Shown here: positions 1 to 9,378 of the stretch, one piece after another
Layout: every line of letters starts with the position of its first letter
How positions within the stretch are numbered: the stretch's first letter is position 1
Assembly (NCBI RefSeq): GCF_000705555.1
Contig: NZ_JMQN01000007.1
Coordinates: forward strand, 1 to 64,000
Length of the DNA stretch: 64,000 bases
Source of the DNA: Marinobacterium lacunae
GTDB lineage: Bacteria > Pseudomonadota > Gammaproteobacteria > Pseudomonadales > Balneatricaceae
Reading direction: 5' to 3'
Notes under the pieces: model-generated
The model's database searches: none
What the model was told of the DNA's origin: nothing
Seen by the model: the letters and a program-made list of their open reading frames with translations, nothing else
Position numbers and translations under genes: made by a program

Positions 1-21
1 GAATGTGAGCTGCTGATCCAT
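1..21 (-). CDS. possible 5' end of a divergent gene
   Basis: The first 21 bases, read on the minus strand, are an open ATG-initiated stretch encoding MDQQLTF. A GAGGA sequence lies about eight bases upstream of the ATG (near position 33). This would be the start of a gene, perhaps a regulator, divergent from the TRAP operon. Only seven codons are inside the window, so neither family nor reality can be judged. Confidence 0.3.
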
Positions 22-128
22 CCGAACATCCTCAATGTGTTTGTGCCGGGGATTGTCTCATGCGGGGGACTTGTTCACATGTTCCCTAGCCTTGTCTCGA
101 TAAAAATAATTATTTGGAACCACACGAC

Positions 129-1106
129 ATGATTAAAAAAGTTCTATGCACGGCTTTCTGTGCCCTGACGGTGGGAACAACTTCAATCAGTGCACAGGCC
201 ACTGATATTGGTATGGAAACGGCTACTGCGGCAAGCGTGGTGGGTTTGTTGCCTCAAACCATGGCCAGTTACTGGGGGGAGGACGGTATCAATGTTCAGC
301 TCTCCATGGGGCAGACACTGACGAAATCCCTGTTAAAGGTGGCATCCGGCAAGCTGGACAGTGCGATTGTCCCGACACCGGCGTTTTATGCCCTTCAGGA
401 CGGTAAGGGGCCCTATGCAAAGATGGGCGATAAGGCGGTTGCCCTGTCGAAAAACGTTCGTGCCCTGTTTGGTTTCCCCGCAAGTTTCTATCACGCAGTT
501 GTTTGGGCCGACTCAGACATCAAGTCCTGGGAAGATGCGGTAGGCAAGCGTGTCTATATCGGTCCGCCTGCTGGCGCTGCGAATAACCAGATCAGGTCAT
601 TGGCGAAGGCAGGGGGGCTGGAACCCGGCACTTATGAGGAGGTAAAAACGCCCTGGGGTGTGGCCTCCCAGAGTTTCCAGGACGGCCAGTTCGACGTGTA
701 CGTGGGCTCATTCGGCCTGGGCTCACAGTCGTTGTCTGAAATGAGTTTGCAGCGCCCAATCCGCCTGCTGTCGGTGAAACCCGAAAATCGTAACCCTCCC
801 AAAACGGCCGGCATGGCCGGTGGTGTCATACCGGCCGGGACATATCCGGGCGTGGTAAACGAGTCCGACGTTTATACCTTCCAGACACTGATGTTTGTCG
901 GCGTGAATAAAGATATGCCGGATGACGTTGCCTATCAGTTGACCAAGTCTTACCTGGAAAATGTTAGCAAGATCGCTGAGTCGAATCCCCTGATGAAACA
1001 TCTGGGAAGTGCCGATCCGTTTGCCGGTGTGGTGGGCCAAATCCATCCTGGTGCTGCTCGTTACTACGAAGAGCAGGGGATCGAGATTCCAGAAGAATAT
1101 AAGTGA
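129..1106 (+). CDS. TAXI family TRAP transporter solute-binding protein
   Basis: This is the periplasmic binding protein of a TRAP (tripartite ATP-independent periplasmic) transporter of the TAXI branch. It captures a solute and hands it to the membrane permease encoded next. An N-terminal signal peptide is visible (basic start MIKK, hydrophobic core, probable cleavage after ISAQA near residue 24). The mature part shows the family pattern of A-x-P-T-P and a central VYIGPPAGAANNQIR segment. ATG 129 is preferred over the in-frame TTG at 114 because it gives a normal signal peptide. The gene stands 50 bases before the fused permease and heads an operon with a sulfatase and a SulP transporter, which suggests a sulfated organic substrate. 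The substrate itself cannot be read from sequence. Confidence 0.88.
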   Translation: MIKKVLCTAFCALTVGTTSISAQATDIGMETATAASVVGLLPQTMASYWGEDGINVQLSMGQTLTKSLLKVASGKLDSAIVPTPAFYALQDGKGPYAKMGDKAVALSKNVRALFGFPASFYHAVVWADSDIKSWEDAVGKRVYIGPPAGAANNQIRSLAKAGGLEPGTYEEVKTPWGVASQSFQDGQFDVYVGSFGLGSQSLSEMSLQRPIRLLSVKPENRNPPKTAGMAGGVIPAGTYPGVVNESDVYTFQTLMFVGVNKDMPDDVAYQLTKSYLENVSKIAESNPLMKHLGSADPFAGVVGQIHPGAARYYEEQGIEIPEEYK

Positions 1107-1156
1107 TCGACATCGTTACAAAATAAGGGGGACAGGTCCCTCTCGGGGTGAAGGCT

Positions 1157-3100
1157 ATGCAGATTTCGCTGCAGGAAAACAAGCTGGTTCGTGCCGCAAG
1201 TTATCTTTTCGCGTTGATGGTCACCGTCTATGGCTTGGCTAACGTTATGCCCGCAATCGGGGATTTTCGAATAGGTCCGTTTGAGATGTTCCTCTTTCGG
1301 CCGACGTTTTTCGCACTGTGCGTCGTTGTTGTACTCCTGAGTATGCTGGGAACACGGAATGAGCCCTCCTCGGTTTGGGTGGTGCTGGCTGGTCTGCTGG
1401 CGACAGCTGGACTGTTCTGGGGCAGTTTCGAGTTCTATTTCGTTGCCCGCGATATCGATGACGGAATGTTCCTGTTCGGGACATACGAGATGTGGATATC
1501 CGTGTTGTCGGCTGCCGCGGCACTCTACTTTTGCTGGCGCATCTGGGGTGTTCCTGTCGCCATTCTGGGCATCCTCGGTGTTGCCTACATGTGGACAGGG
1601 CATATGTGGCCGGGGCCGTTCAGGACCGTCAACAGCGGTGTGGAGGAGATGCTTGCTCAAAATCTGCTGTTCAGTTTGGATACCGGCATTTTGGGCAGTA
1701 CTTTCTCGATTGTCGTGACCACGGTATTCCCATTCATTATTCTCGGTGCAGTGCTTGAGGGCGTGGGCGCAGGCGAGTCGATGATTCGTATCGCTTTTTA
1801 TTGGATGCGCCGCGCGGCAGGTGGGCCGGCTTATGCGGCTGTCCTCTCATCTGCTCTTTTCGGAACCGTATCCGGTAGTGCGGTGGCCAACGTGGTCGGC
1901 ACCGGCGTGGTGACCATCCCGATGATCAAGCGCCGTGGTTTTACTCCAAGCTTTGCCGGAGCTGTAGAGGCATCAGCGTCTACCGGTGGGCAGATCATGC
2001 CGCCGATCATGGGGGCTGCGGCTCTTGTTATGGCGGACTTCGCCGGCGTCAGCTACCTGACGATTATCGTCGCGATATTGGTGCCTGCCATCGCGTATTA
2101 TCTGAGCCTGTTCGCGATGATCTTTTTTGAGACCCGCCGCCTGGGTATCAAGGCCGACACTCAGCAAGTGGACGATGTCGAGATGCCGGGGCGTCAGGAT
2201 TATCTGAACCTGCTGATGATCTTTGGGCCTTTGGTGATGATTGTCGCACTGCTGATCGGCGGGCTGTCGCCATCGGGGGCATCTATTTCGGCTCTGGCGT
2301 TGTTGTTCCCCTTGAGCTTCGTGAACCCCAAAGTACGCAGCAAACCCGTTCAGTTGATTAACTGTCTGGTTGAGGGGGGCTCTACCTTCTCCAAGCTGCT
2401 GATGGCTATTGCGGCGGTAAGCATCGTGATTTCGGCACTGTCGGCCACCGGTGTGCCGGTCAAATTCGGCGTTTTGCTCAGTTCACTGGTAACGGACTCG
2501 CTGTTTACCTCACTTCTGTGTGCGGCTGTGGGATGCGTCATTCTGGGCATGGGTATGCCGACACTGCCTGCTTATGTCACGGTCGCGACGATTGCCATTC
2601 CGGCTATGGAGCAGCTGGGACTGGATCCGCTTACGGCCCACATGTTCGTGTTCCTGATTGCCGTGGGCTCGGCCATTACACCGCCGGTTGCTATTGCGGC
2701 CTATGCGGCTGCGACAATCTCGGGAGGCAAGCCTATTCGCACCTCTGTTGACGCCTCTCGTGTGGGCATCATGATCTTCATTATTCCGTTTGCCTTTGCG
2801 TACAACCCGCTTTTGCTCACGGTTGATCAGGCTCACGTGCAGTTCGAGTTGCTGCCCTGGCTGTGGCTGTTGGCAAAACTGGCGCTGTGCATCCTGATGC
2901 TCTCTTCTGCACTGATCCGTTTTGACACCCAGAAACTGGGGTGGAACGAGGTACTTCTGCGAACCGCCTGTGCAGTGTTGATGTTTGTGCCTGAAGGTCA
3001 CTGGGACCTGATAGGCGTTGCCGGTTCGTTTCTGCTTTGGGCGGCCCACCGTCGGATTTTGGGTTGTAACAATCTACTGAAAGAAAGAACAAGCTTATGA
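1157..3100 (+). CDS. TRAP transporter fused permease subunit (DctQ-DctM type)
   Basis: This large polytopic inner-membrane protein of about 647 residues joins the small 4-helix (DctQ-like) and large 12-helix (DctM-like) TRAP permease subunits. Such fusion is typical of TAXI systems. Transport is driven by an ion gradient, not ATP. The DctM part carries glycine-rich stretches such as GTVSGSAVANVVGTG and GGQIMPPIMGAAA, and a second GMGMPTLPAYV motif. ATG 1157 has GGGGTGA seven bases upstream; an in-frame GTG at 1148 is the alternative. The stop overlaps the sulfatase start by four bases (ATGA), indicating translational coupling, so permease and sulfatase are probably made together. Confidence 0.9.
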   Translation: MQISLQENKLVRAASYLFALMVTVYGLANVMPAIGDFRIGPFEMFLFRPTFFALCVVVVLLSMLGTRNEPSSVWVVLAGLLATAGLFWGSFEFYFVARDIDDGMFLFGTYEMWISVLSAAAALYFCWRIWGVPVAILGILGVAYMWTGHMWPGPFRTVNSGVEEMLAQNLLFSLDTGILGSTFSIVVTTVFPFIILGAVLEGVGAGESMIRIAFYWMRRAAGGPAYAAVLSSALFGTVSGSAVANVVGTGVVTIPMIKRRGFTPSFAGAVEASASTGGQIMPPIMGAAALVMADFAGVSYLTIIVAILVPAIAYYLSLFAMIFFETRRLGIKADTQQVDDVEMPGRQDYLNLLMIFGPLVMIVALLIGGLSPSGASISALALLFPLSFVNPKVRSKPVQLINCLVEGGSTFSKLLMAIAAVSIVISALSATGVPVKFGVLLSSLVTDSLFTSLLCAAVGCVILGMGMPTLPAYVTVATIAIPAMEQLGLDPLTAHMFVFLIAVGSAITPPVAIAAYAAATISGGKPIRTSVDASRVGIMIFIIPFAFAYNPLLLTVDQAHVQFELLPWLWLLAKLALCILMLSSALIRFDTQKLGWNEVLLRTACAVLMFVPEGHWDLIGVAGSFLLWAAHRRILGCNNLLKERTSL

Positions 3101-4413
3101 CAAATATTATCTACATCGTCGCAGACGACCTGGGCTATGCCGATCTTGGATGTTATGGCGGTCGAGAAGCTCAGTTCGGCCGAATTTCGCCAAATATCGA
3201 TAAGCTTGCCGAGCAGGGGATGATGTTCACCGAGGGCTATTCAAACTCGCCGGTATGCTCTCCCACACGCTTTGCGTTGATGACCATGGCCTATCAATAC
3301 CGTTTGCGCGGCGCACTGGAAGAGCCGATCAATAGCCGGTCAAAAGGGGATCCGACACTAGGGTTGCCACCGCACATACCGACGCTGCCGTCGCAGCTGC
3401 AAAAAGCGGGCTACTACACCAGCCTGATCGGCAAATGGCATCTGGGTTATCCGCCGCACTTCGGACCGCGCTCATCGGGCTATGACGAGTTTTTCGGCAT
3501 CATGGCCGGCGGGGTGGATTACTTCCGTCATATAAGCGGAAAAGGTGATCATGATCTCTATATCAACGAAGAGGAGCATCATGAGATCGGCTATCTGACC
3601 GACCTGCTCTCGGAGCGCGCGGTGGATCTGGTGCACCGGCGGGCCGAGGCGGCCAAAAATGGCACACCTTTCTTCCTGAGCCTTCACTACACGGCGCCGC
3701 ATTGGCCGTGGGAGACCCGTGATGACGAAGCGCTGGCGAATGACTTGACCAACCTGTTTCATCTGGATGGCGGCAACATCCATACCTATCAGCGCATGAT
3801 CCACCATATGGATGAGGGCATAGGTCAGATCATGCAGGCACTGGAGGAGCATGGCCTGACTGAGGACACGCTGATCGTGTTTACCAGCGATAACGGTGGC
3901 GAGCGCTTCTCCGATAACTGGCCGTTGGTGGGCGGCAAGATGGACCTGACCGAAGGCGGTATTCGCGTACCCTGGATTGCGCGATGGCCAAACGCCATCA
4001 AACCCGGCACGGTCAGCGCTCAGCAGTGCATGACGATGGACTGGTCATACACGCTGATGAAAATCGGTGGTGGTGAAGCCGATCCGAACTATGCGACTGA
4101 CGGCGTGGATCTGCGCGCTGTGCTGTATGGCGAAGTTGAAGCGTTCGAGCGTCCTCTCTACTGGCGCATGAATCATCGTAGCCAGCGAGCGGTGCGGGTT
4201 GGTGACTGGAAATACCTGAAGGTCGACGACAACGAATACCTGTTCAACGTCACCAACGACGCCCGAGAGCGTGCCAACCTCAGGCATAAGGAGCCTGAGC
4301 GCTTCGATGCGATGCGCAGGATGTGGCTGGACTGGAACGACAGCATCCCGCCGATTCCGGAAGATGCCTCTGTGAGTTTGGGGTACTCCTACAAGGATAT
4401 GCCCCAGCGCTAA
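3097..4413 (+). CDS. sulfatase (type I, formylglycine-dependent), cytoplasmic
   Basis: A 438-residue alkaline-phosphatase-superfamily sulfatase that should hydrolyse a sulfate ester. Metal-binding ADDLGYAD lies at residues 9-16. The formylglycine motif CSPTR is at residues 54-58, so Cys54 would need conversion by a formylglycine-generating enzyme, which is not in this window. GKWHLGY (Lys113, His115), APHW and TSDNGGE complete the active-site set. The usual TGR after the CxPxR helix is replaced by TMAYQYRLRG. There is no signal peptide, so the enzyme should act in the cytoplasm on substrate brought in by the preceding TRAP system. It is coupled to the permease by an ATGA overlap. The natural substrate is unknown. 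Confidence 0.9.
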   Translation: MTNIIYIVADDLGYADLGCYGGREAQFGRISPNIDKLAEQGMMFTEGYSNSPVCSPTRFALMTMAYQYRLRGALEEPINSRSKGDPTLGLPPHIPTLPSQLQKAGYYTSLIGKWHLGYPPHFGPRSSGYDEFFGIMAGGVDYFRHISGKGDHDLYINEEEHHEIGYLTDLLSERAVDLVHRRAEAAKNGTPFFLSLHYTAPHWPWETRDDEALANDLTNLFHLDGGNIHTYQRMIHHMDEGIGQIMQALEEHGLTEDTLIVFTSDNGGERFSDNWPLVGGKMDLTEGGIRVPWIARWPNAIKPGTVSAQQCMTMDWSYTLMKIGGGEADPNYATDGVDLRAVLYGEVEAFERPLYWRMNHRSQRAVRVGDWKYLKVDDNEYLFNVTNDARERANLRHKEPERFDAMRRMWLDWNDSIPPIPEDASVSLGYSYKDMPQR

Positions 4414-4422
4414 AACCTCTCC

Positions 4423-4440
4423 GGCACCCGTTTGGGTGCC
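4423..4440 (+). other. intercistronic hairpin between sulfatase and SulP genes
   Basis: GGCACCC (4423-4429) and GGGTGCC (4434-4440) form a perfect seven-base-pair stem with a GTTT loop, ten bases after the sulfatase stop. No T-tract follows, so it is not a standard terminator. It more likely stabilises or tunes the message before the SulP gene. It overlaps the upstream TTG (4432) that could otherwise be taken as the SulP start. Confidence 0.6.
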
Positions 4441-4461
4441 GAACTCTCCCCGGAGTATCCC

Positions 4462-6207
4462 TTGAACGTATTGAGCAAGCTATTTCCGTTCATCATTTGG
4501 TTGCCCAGGGTGAACGCAAGCACTTTCATGTCCGATCTGATGGCTGGGCTGACAGGCGCTGTCGTCGTTCTGCCTCAGGGGATCGCCTATGCGTTGATCG
4601 CTGGCATGCCCGCGGAGTACGGTCTGTACACGGCCATTGTGGTTCCGGTGCTGGCCAGCTTCTTTGGTTCATCCAAACATATGATTACCGGCCCCGCTGC
4701 AGCAATTTCGATTGTTGTGATGGGGGTTGTAAGCAACGTTGTATCGCCCGGGTCACCGGAGTTCATCGCGTCGGTTTTTACACTCACCCTGATGGTGGGG
4801 TTGATTCAACTGGCACTGGGCCTTGCCAGAATGGGCGGGCTGGTGAACTTCATATCCCATACCGTCGTGATCGGCTTTACCTCCGGTGCGGCACTGTTGA
4901 TCGCGACCAGCCAACTGCCGCATGTGATCGGCATTCATCCGGATCGTAATCAGAGTTTTGTCGACGCCTGGGTCGGTCTACTCGAGAGGTTGCCTGAAAC
5001 GAATTATTGGTCGGTGCTGATTGCGCTGGCCACTATTGCCGCTACGTTAGTTAGCAAACGCATCAGTTCCAGGTTGCCAGCCATGTTTGTTGGAATGCTG
5101 GCGGCTATGCTCGTTGCGTGGCTGGTTGACGCAGCTGACAAGGGGGTGGCTTTTGTCGGTGCGGTTCCGACAGGATTGCCCGGTTTGTCCATTCCGAACC
5201 TGTCGTTCGGCCTGATATCAGATCTTTTCCCAGGCGCCTTTGCGCTTGCGATACTGGGGCTGGTCGAGGCGGTGTCAATTGCACGGGCCATATCGCTCAA
5301 GTCAGGGCAGCGAATCGTCGGTAATCAGGAGTTCATAGGTCAGGGGCTGGCCAATACGCTGGGCAGTTTCTGCTCTTCGTTTGCAAGCTCTGGCTCGTTC
5401 ACGCGTTCGGGCGTCAACTTCGATGCGGGTGCCAAAACGCCGATGGCGGCGCTTTTAGCCTCGGTGTTTGTACTGCTCATTGTGCTGCTGATGCCGGGTA
5501 TGACTGCGTATCTGCCGTTGCCCGCGATGGGTGGTGCTGTTCTGCTCATCGCGTGGAACCTGATCGATTTTCATCACATCAAAGCGATACTGCGTTTCAA
5601 TCGCTCGGAAACGATCGTGTTGCTGACGACGTTTACCGCGACCCTTTTCGTTCAGCTCGAATTTGCGATTTACCTTGGCGTAATTTTGTCGATGATCGGC
5701 TATTTGAAAAGAACGTCCAAACCGAAAGTGATCGCCGTGGCGCCGCGCTCACTTGAAACCAGCACGGATCTGCGTAACGTCACGCGGTTTAGCCTGATGC
5801 AGTGCCCGACGATCCGTTTCCTGAGGATCGATGGTTCGTTGTTTTTTGGTGCGGTCGATAACGTTCTGGATGAGATCGAAAAGTTCAGGGCTTCAGTGCC
5901 AGAGTGCACTCACCTGGCGATCTGCTGTTCGGGTATCAATTTTATTGATCTGGCCGGTGCTCAGATGTTGCTCGACCTGAAGCGGCGCCTTCAGGAACAG
6001 GGTTGCCGGCTCTCCTTTGTGCAGCTGAAAAATACCGTCTTTGATGAGCTGCGCGCCTCGGGTGTGGTGGATCTGCTGGAGGAGGGGGCCTTCTATCAGA
6101 CCCCTGATGAGCTGCTTGAAGAGTTGATTGATAGCGAATTCAAGCGCCAGCAGTGTGAAGGGTGCGCCATGCGGATTTTCAAGCAGTGCCCCGGAACAGA
6201 CGCTTGA
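4462..6207 (+). CDS. SulP family sulfate transporter with C-terminal STAS domain
   Basis: An inner-membrane SLC26/SulP anion transporter of about 581 residues. Its N-terminal half has the SulP signature region (VVLPQGIAYALIAGMP and the following SKHMITGPAAA) and many hydrophobic helices. The C-terminal part from about residue 430 is a STAS domain (FLRIDGSLFFGAV, then CSGINFIDLAGAQML). A cysteine-rich tail ends the protein. TTG 4462 is chosen as start because CGGAG sits six bases upstream; TTG 4432 lies inside a hairpin. Behind a TRAP importer and a cytosolic sulfatase, this protein plausibly moves the released sulfate or supplies sulfate. The direction of transport is not readable from sequence. 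Confidence 0.88.
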   Translation: MNVLSKLFPFIIWLPRVNASTFMSDLMAGLTGAVVVLPQGIAYALIAGMPAEYGLYTAIVVPVLASFFGSSKHMITGPAAAISIVVMGVVSNVVSPGSPEFIASVFTLTLMVGLIQLALGLARMGGLVNFISHTVVIGFTSGAALLIATSQLPHVIGIHPDRNQSFVDAWVGLLERLPETNYWSVLIALATIAATLVSKRISSRLPAMFVGMLAAMLVAWLVDAADKGVAFVGAVPTGLPGLSIPNLSFGLISDLFPGAFALAILGLVEAVSIARAISLKSGQRIVGNQEFIGQGLANTLGSFCSSFASSGSFTRSGVNFDAGAKTPMAALLASVFVLLIVLLMPGMTAYLPLPAMGGAVLLIAWNLIDFHHIKAILRFNRSETIVLLTTFTATLFVQLEFAIYLGVILSMIGYLKRTSKPKVIAVAPRSLETSTDLRNVTRFSLMQCPTIRFLRIDGSLFFGAVDNVLDEIEKFRASVPECTHLAICCSGINFIDLAGAQMLLDLKRRLQEQGCRLSFVQLKNTVFDELRASGVVDLLEEGAFYQTPDELLEELIDSEFKRQQCEGCAMRIFKQCPGTDA

Positions 6208-6433
6208 GCTCATCCTGGGGATCGGCAAGGCTGGCAAGCAACTTTCCAATTTGATTATCAATTGTCTCCCTAGTGTAGGCGGTAGACATTCGAAAGTTCA
6301 TAACTAATTGAAAATTAAGACTTAATAAAACTGGGCCATTTTTTGCTCTAAACCTTCCGATTCTGCCCAAGAATGATAAGAGCTGACTGGCAGCCTGTCC
6401 GCAGAAGGCAGGTTGAGCCAAGGGGAGTACGGC

Positions 6434-7528
6434 ATGGCCCAGATTGAAACCTTTTATGGCGTGATGCGGCGTCAGGGGATTACGCGCCGCAGTCTATTGA
6501 AGTACAGCAGCCTTACGGCTGCCGCCTTGGGTCTTGGACCCACCTTTGCACCCAAAATCGCCCACGCGATGGAGACCAAACCCCGCACGCCGGTGGTCTG
6601 GTTACACGGTTTGGAGTGTACCTGCTGTTCCGAGTCATTCATCCGCTCAGCCCATCCACTGGTTAAGGATGTGGTGCTGTCGATGATCTCGCTTGATTAC
6701 GACGACACACTGATGGCCGCAGCCGGGCATCAGGCCGAGGCGGCGTTGGAGCACACCCTCGAAAAATACAAGGGCGAGTACATCCTCGCGGTGGAGGGCA
6801 ATCCGCCGCTGAATGAGGATGGCATGTTCTGCATCGTCGGCGGCAAGCCGTTTCTCGATCAGCTCAAGCGTGCAGCCAAAGATGCCAAGGCCGTGATCGC
6901 CTGGGGCAGCTGTGCCAGCTGGGGTTGCGTTCAGGCCGCCCGGCCCAACCCCACTCAGGCCGTGCCCATTCACAAGGTGATCACCGACAAGCCGATCATC
7001 AAGGTGCCGGGCTGTCCGCCGATTGCCGAGGTGATGACCGGCGTCATCACCTACATGCTCACCTTCGGCAAGATTCCCGAGCTTGATCGTCAGGGGCGCC
7101 CGAAGATGTTCTACGGCCAACGCATTCACGATAAGTGCTATCGCCGCCCGCACTTCGATGCTGGTCAGTTCGTCGAGCACTGGGACGATGAGAATGCACG
7201 CAAGGGCTACTGCCTGTACAAGGTCGGCTGCAAGGGCCCGACCACCTATAACGCCTGCTCGACGGTGCGCTGGAACGAGGGCACCTCTTTCCCGATTCAG
7301 GCCGGCCACGGCTGTATCGGCTGTTCCGAAGACGGCTTCTGGGACAAGGGCTCGTTCTATGACCGCCTGACCAATATCAAGCAGTTCGGTATTGAGCAGA
7401 ACGCCGACGAAATCGGCACGGCGGTGGCAGGCGGTGTAGGAGCAGCGATTGCGGCCCATGCAGCGGTCAGTGTCATCAAACGGGTTACCTCCACCAGTAA
7501 CAAAGAGCACGGAGAGCAGGAGTCATGA
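6434..7528 (+). CDS. hyaA: [NiFe] hydrogenase small subunit, oxygen-tolerant group 1d
   Basis: The electron-transfer subunit of a membrane-bound uptake hydrogenase. A Tat signal is present (TRRSLLK, residues 17-23, then a hydrophobic core, cleavage near AHA-45). With cleavage after residue 45, the proximal-cluster cysteines fall at mature positions 17, 19, 20, 115 and 120, from CTCC and GSCASWGC. Cys19 and Cys120 are the two extra cysteines that mark the oxygen-tolerant [4Fe-3S] cluster of E. coli Hyd-1 and Ralstonia MBH. A C-terminal hydrophobic segment ([19 protein letters not shown]) anchors it in the membrane. ATG 6434 has AGGGGAG six bases upstream; the in-frame TTG 6413 is rejected. It overlaps hyaB by four bases. 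Confidence 0.96.
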   Translation: MAQIETFYGVMRRQGITRRSLLKYSSLTAAALGLGPTFAPKIAHAMETKPRTPVVWLHGLECTCCSESFIRSAHPLVKDVVLSMISLDYDDTLMAAAGHQAEAALEHTLEKYKGEYILAVEGNPPLNEDGMFCIVGGKPFLDQLKRAAKDAKAVIAWGSCASWGCVQAARPNPTQAVPIHKVITDKPIIKVPGCPPIAEVMTGVITYMLTFGKIPELDRQGRPKMFYGQRIHDKCYRRPHFDAGQFVEHWDDENARKGYCLYKVGCKGPTTYNACSTVRWNEGTSFPIQAGHGCIGCSEDGFWDKGSFYDRLTNIKQFGIEQNADEIGTAVAGGVGAAIAAHAAVSVIKRVTSTSNKEHGEQES

Positions 7529-9333
7529 GCGATTTGAACGCCGCCAGTCTCGATAACTCAGGGCGTCGCATCGTGGTCGACCCGGTGACCCGTATCGAAG
7601 GTCACATGCGTTGCGAGGTCAACGTCGACGAAAACAATATCATCCGCAATGCGGTCTCCACCGGCACCATGTGGCGCGGGCTGGAGGTGATACTCAAAGG
7701 GCGCGACCCGCGTGATGCCTGGGCCTTCGTAGAGCGTATCTGCGGTGTCTGCACCGGTACCCACGCGCTGACCTCGGTGCGCGCGGTAGAGGATGCACTG
7801 GGTATACAGATCCCCTATAACGCGCACCTGATCCGCCACCTGATGGACAAGACGCTACAGGTGCATGATCACATCGTGCATTTTTACCACCTGCATGCAC
7901 TGGATTGGGTGAACCCGGTTAACGCGTTGAAGGCAGACCCGGTGGCTACGTCCGAACTGCAGAAAATGGTCTCGCCGCACCATCCGAAATCAAGCCCCGG
8001 CTACTTCCGCGATGTACAAACCCGGCTGAAGAAGTTTGTCGAGAGTGGTCAACTCGGGCTGTTCGCCAACGGCTACTGGGACAACCCCGCGTACAAGCTT
8101 CCGCCGGCTGCGGATCTGATGGCCGTGGCACACTATCTGGAAGCGCTGGACCTGCAGAAGGATATCGTCAAGATTCACACCATCTTCGGCGGAAAAAATC
8201 CGCATCCGAACTACATGGTGGGTGGTGTCGCGTGCGCTATCAATCTGGATGATGTCGGCGCGTCCGGTGCGCCGGTCAATATGACCAGTCTCAATTTCGT
8301 ACTGGAGCGCATCCGCGAAGCCCAGGCGTTCACCAAGCATGTCTATCTGCCCGATGTGCTGGCGATTGCCGGCATCTACAAGGACTGGTTATACGGTGGC
8401 GGTCTCTCGGGCCAGAACGTGCTCTCGTACGGCACCTACACCCAGGTGCCCGGCGACAAATCCACCGACCTGCTGCCGGCCGGTGCCATCATCGGCGGCA
8501 ACTGGAATGAAGTGCATCCGGTGGATGTGCGCGACCCCGAGCAGATCAAGGAGTTCGTCAGCCACAGCTGGTACACCTACGGGGGCGACGAGACTCAGGG
8601 TCTGCACCCCTGGGAAGGGGTGACCGAACCCAAGTTTGAACTGGGTCCGAATACCAAAGGTACCAAGACCGATATCAAAGAGCTGGACGAATCCGCCAAG
8701 TACTCATGGATCAAGTCGCCGCGCTGGCGCGGACACGCCATGGAGGTGGGGCCTTTGGCGCGCTACATCATCGCCTACGCGTCGGGCAAAGAGTACGTAC
8801 AGGAGCAGGTCGACCGCTCGCTGTCGGCATTCAATCACGCCACGGGGCTTGATCTTGGCCTCAAACAGTTCCTGCCCTCGACGCTGGGGCGCACGCTGGC
8901 CCGCGCACTTGAGTGTGAGCTGTGCACCGACACTATGCTTGATGACTGGCATGCGCTGATCAACAACATCAAGGCGGGCGACAGCTCAACCGCCAATGTC
9001 GAGAAGTGGGATCCGAGCAGCTGGCCGAAAGAGGCGCAGGGTGTGGGGATCAACGAGGCGCCACGCGGTGCACTCGGGCACTGGATCAAGATCAAGGATG
9101 GCAAGATCGACAACTATCAGGCGATCGTACCGACCACCTGGAACGGCTCTCCCCGTGATCATAACGGCAATATCGGTGCGTTTGAGGCCTCTCTGCTCGA
9201 TACGCCGATGGAGCGCCCGGACGAACCGGTGGAGATACTTCGAACCCTGCACAGCTTTGATCCTTGTCTGGCGTGCTCGACGCATGTCTTATCGCCGGAT
9301 GGTCAGGAGCTGACCAAGGTTAAAGTCCGTTGA
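7525..9333 (+). CDS. hyaB: [NiFe] hydrogenase large subunit
   Basis: The 602-residue catalytic subunit that carries the NiFe(CN)2CO centre and oxidises hydrogen at the periplasmic face of the membrane. The N-terminal nickel motif [10 protein letters not shown] and the C-terminal motif DPCLACSTH supply the four metal cysteines, and RIEGHMR is the family L1 motif. Fifteen residues ([15 protein letters not shown]) follow the last histidine and must be removed by a HyaD/HupD-type endopeptidase, which is not encoded in this window. Translation is coupled to hyaA by the ATGA overlap. Export is expected by hitch-hiking on the Tat signal of the small subunit. Confidence 0.97.
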   Translation: MSDLNAASLDNSGRRIVVDPVTRIEGHMRCEVNVDENNIIRNAVSTGTMWRGLEVILKGRDPRDAWAFVERICGVCTGTHALTSVRAVEDALGIQIPYNAHLIRHLMDKTLQVHDHIVHFYHLHALDWVNPVNALKADPVATSELQKMVSPHHPKSSPGYFRDVQTRLKKFVESGQLGLFANGYWDNPAYKLPPAADLMAVAHYLEALDLQKDIVKIHTIFGGKNPHPNYMVGGVACAINLDDVGASGAPVNMTSLNFVLERIREAQAFTKHVYLPDVLAIAGIYKDWLYGGGLSGQNVLSYGTYTQVPGDKSTDLLPAGAIIGGNWNEVHPVDVRDPEQIKEFVSHSWYTYGGDETQGLHPWEGVTEPKFELGPNTKGTKTDIKELDESAKYSWIKSPRWRGHAMEVGPLARYIIAYASGKEYVQEQVDRSLSAFNHATGLDLGLKQFLPSTLGRTLARALECELCTDTMLDDWHALINNIKAGDSSTANVEKWDPSSWPKEAQGVGINEAPRGALGHWIKIKDGKIDNYQAIVPTTWNGSPRDHNGNIGAFEASLLDTPMERPDEPVEILRTLHSFDPCLACSTHVLSPDGQELTKVKVR

Positions 9334-9378
9334 CAGCTGGGGTGTGCGGTATGGCGCACACCCGTGGAGGATTCCGCG

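Noticed and set aside
72-84. Direct repeat TGTTC-ACA-TGTTC upstream of the TRAP operon
   Set aside because: Too short to call an operator without a known regulator or comparison.
6179-6289. 36-codon minus-strand frame overlapping the SulP 3' end
   Set aside because: The peptide looks plausible, but there is no ribosome binding site and it overlaps a well-supported gene.
6388-6403. Sigma-54-like GG-N10-GC element upstream of hyaA
   Set aside because: Spacing fits, but four other consensus positions differ (CG and TT), and such pairs are common by chance.
6647-7510. Long minus-strand frame opposite hyaA
   Set aside because: Shadow of the high-GC hydrogenase small subunit gene; composition is not protein-like and hyaA is certain.
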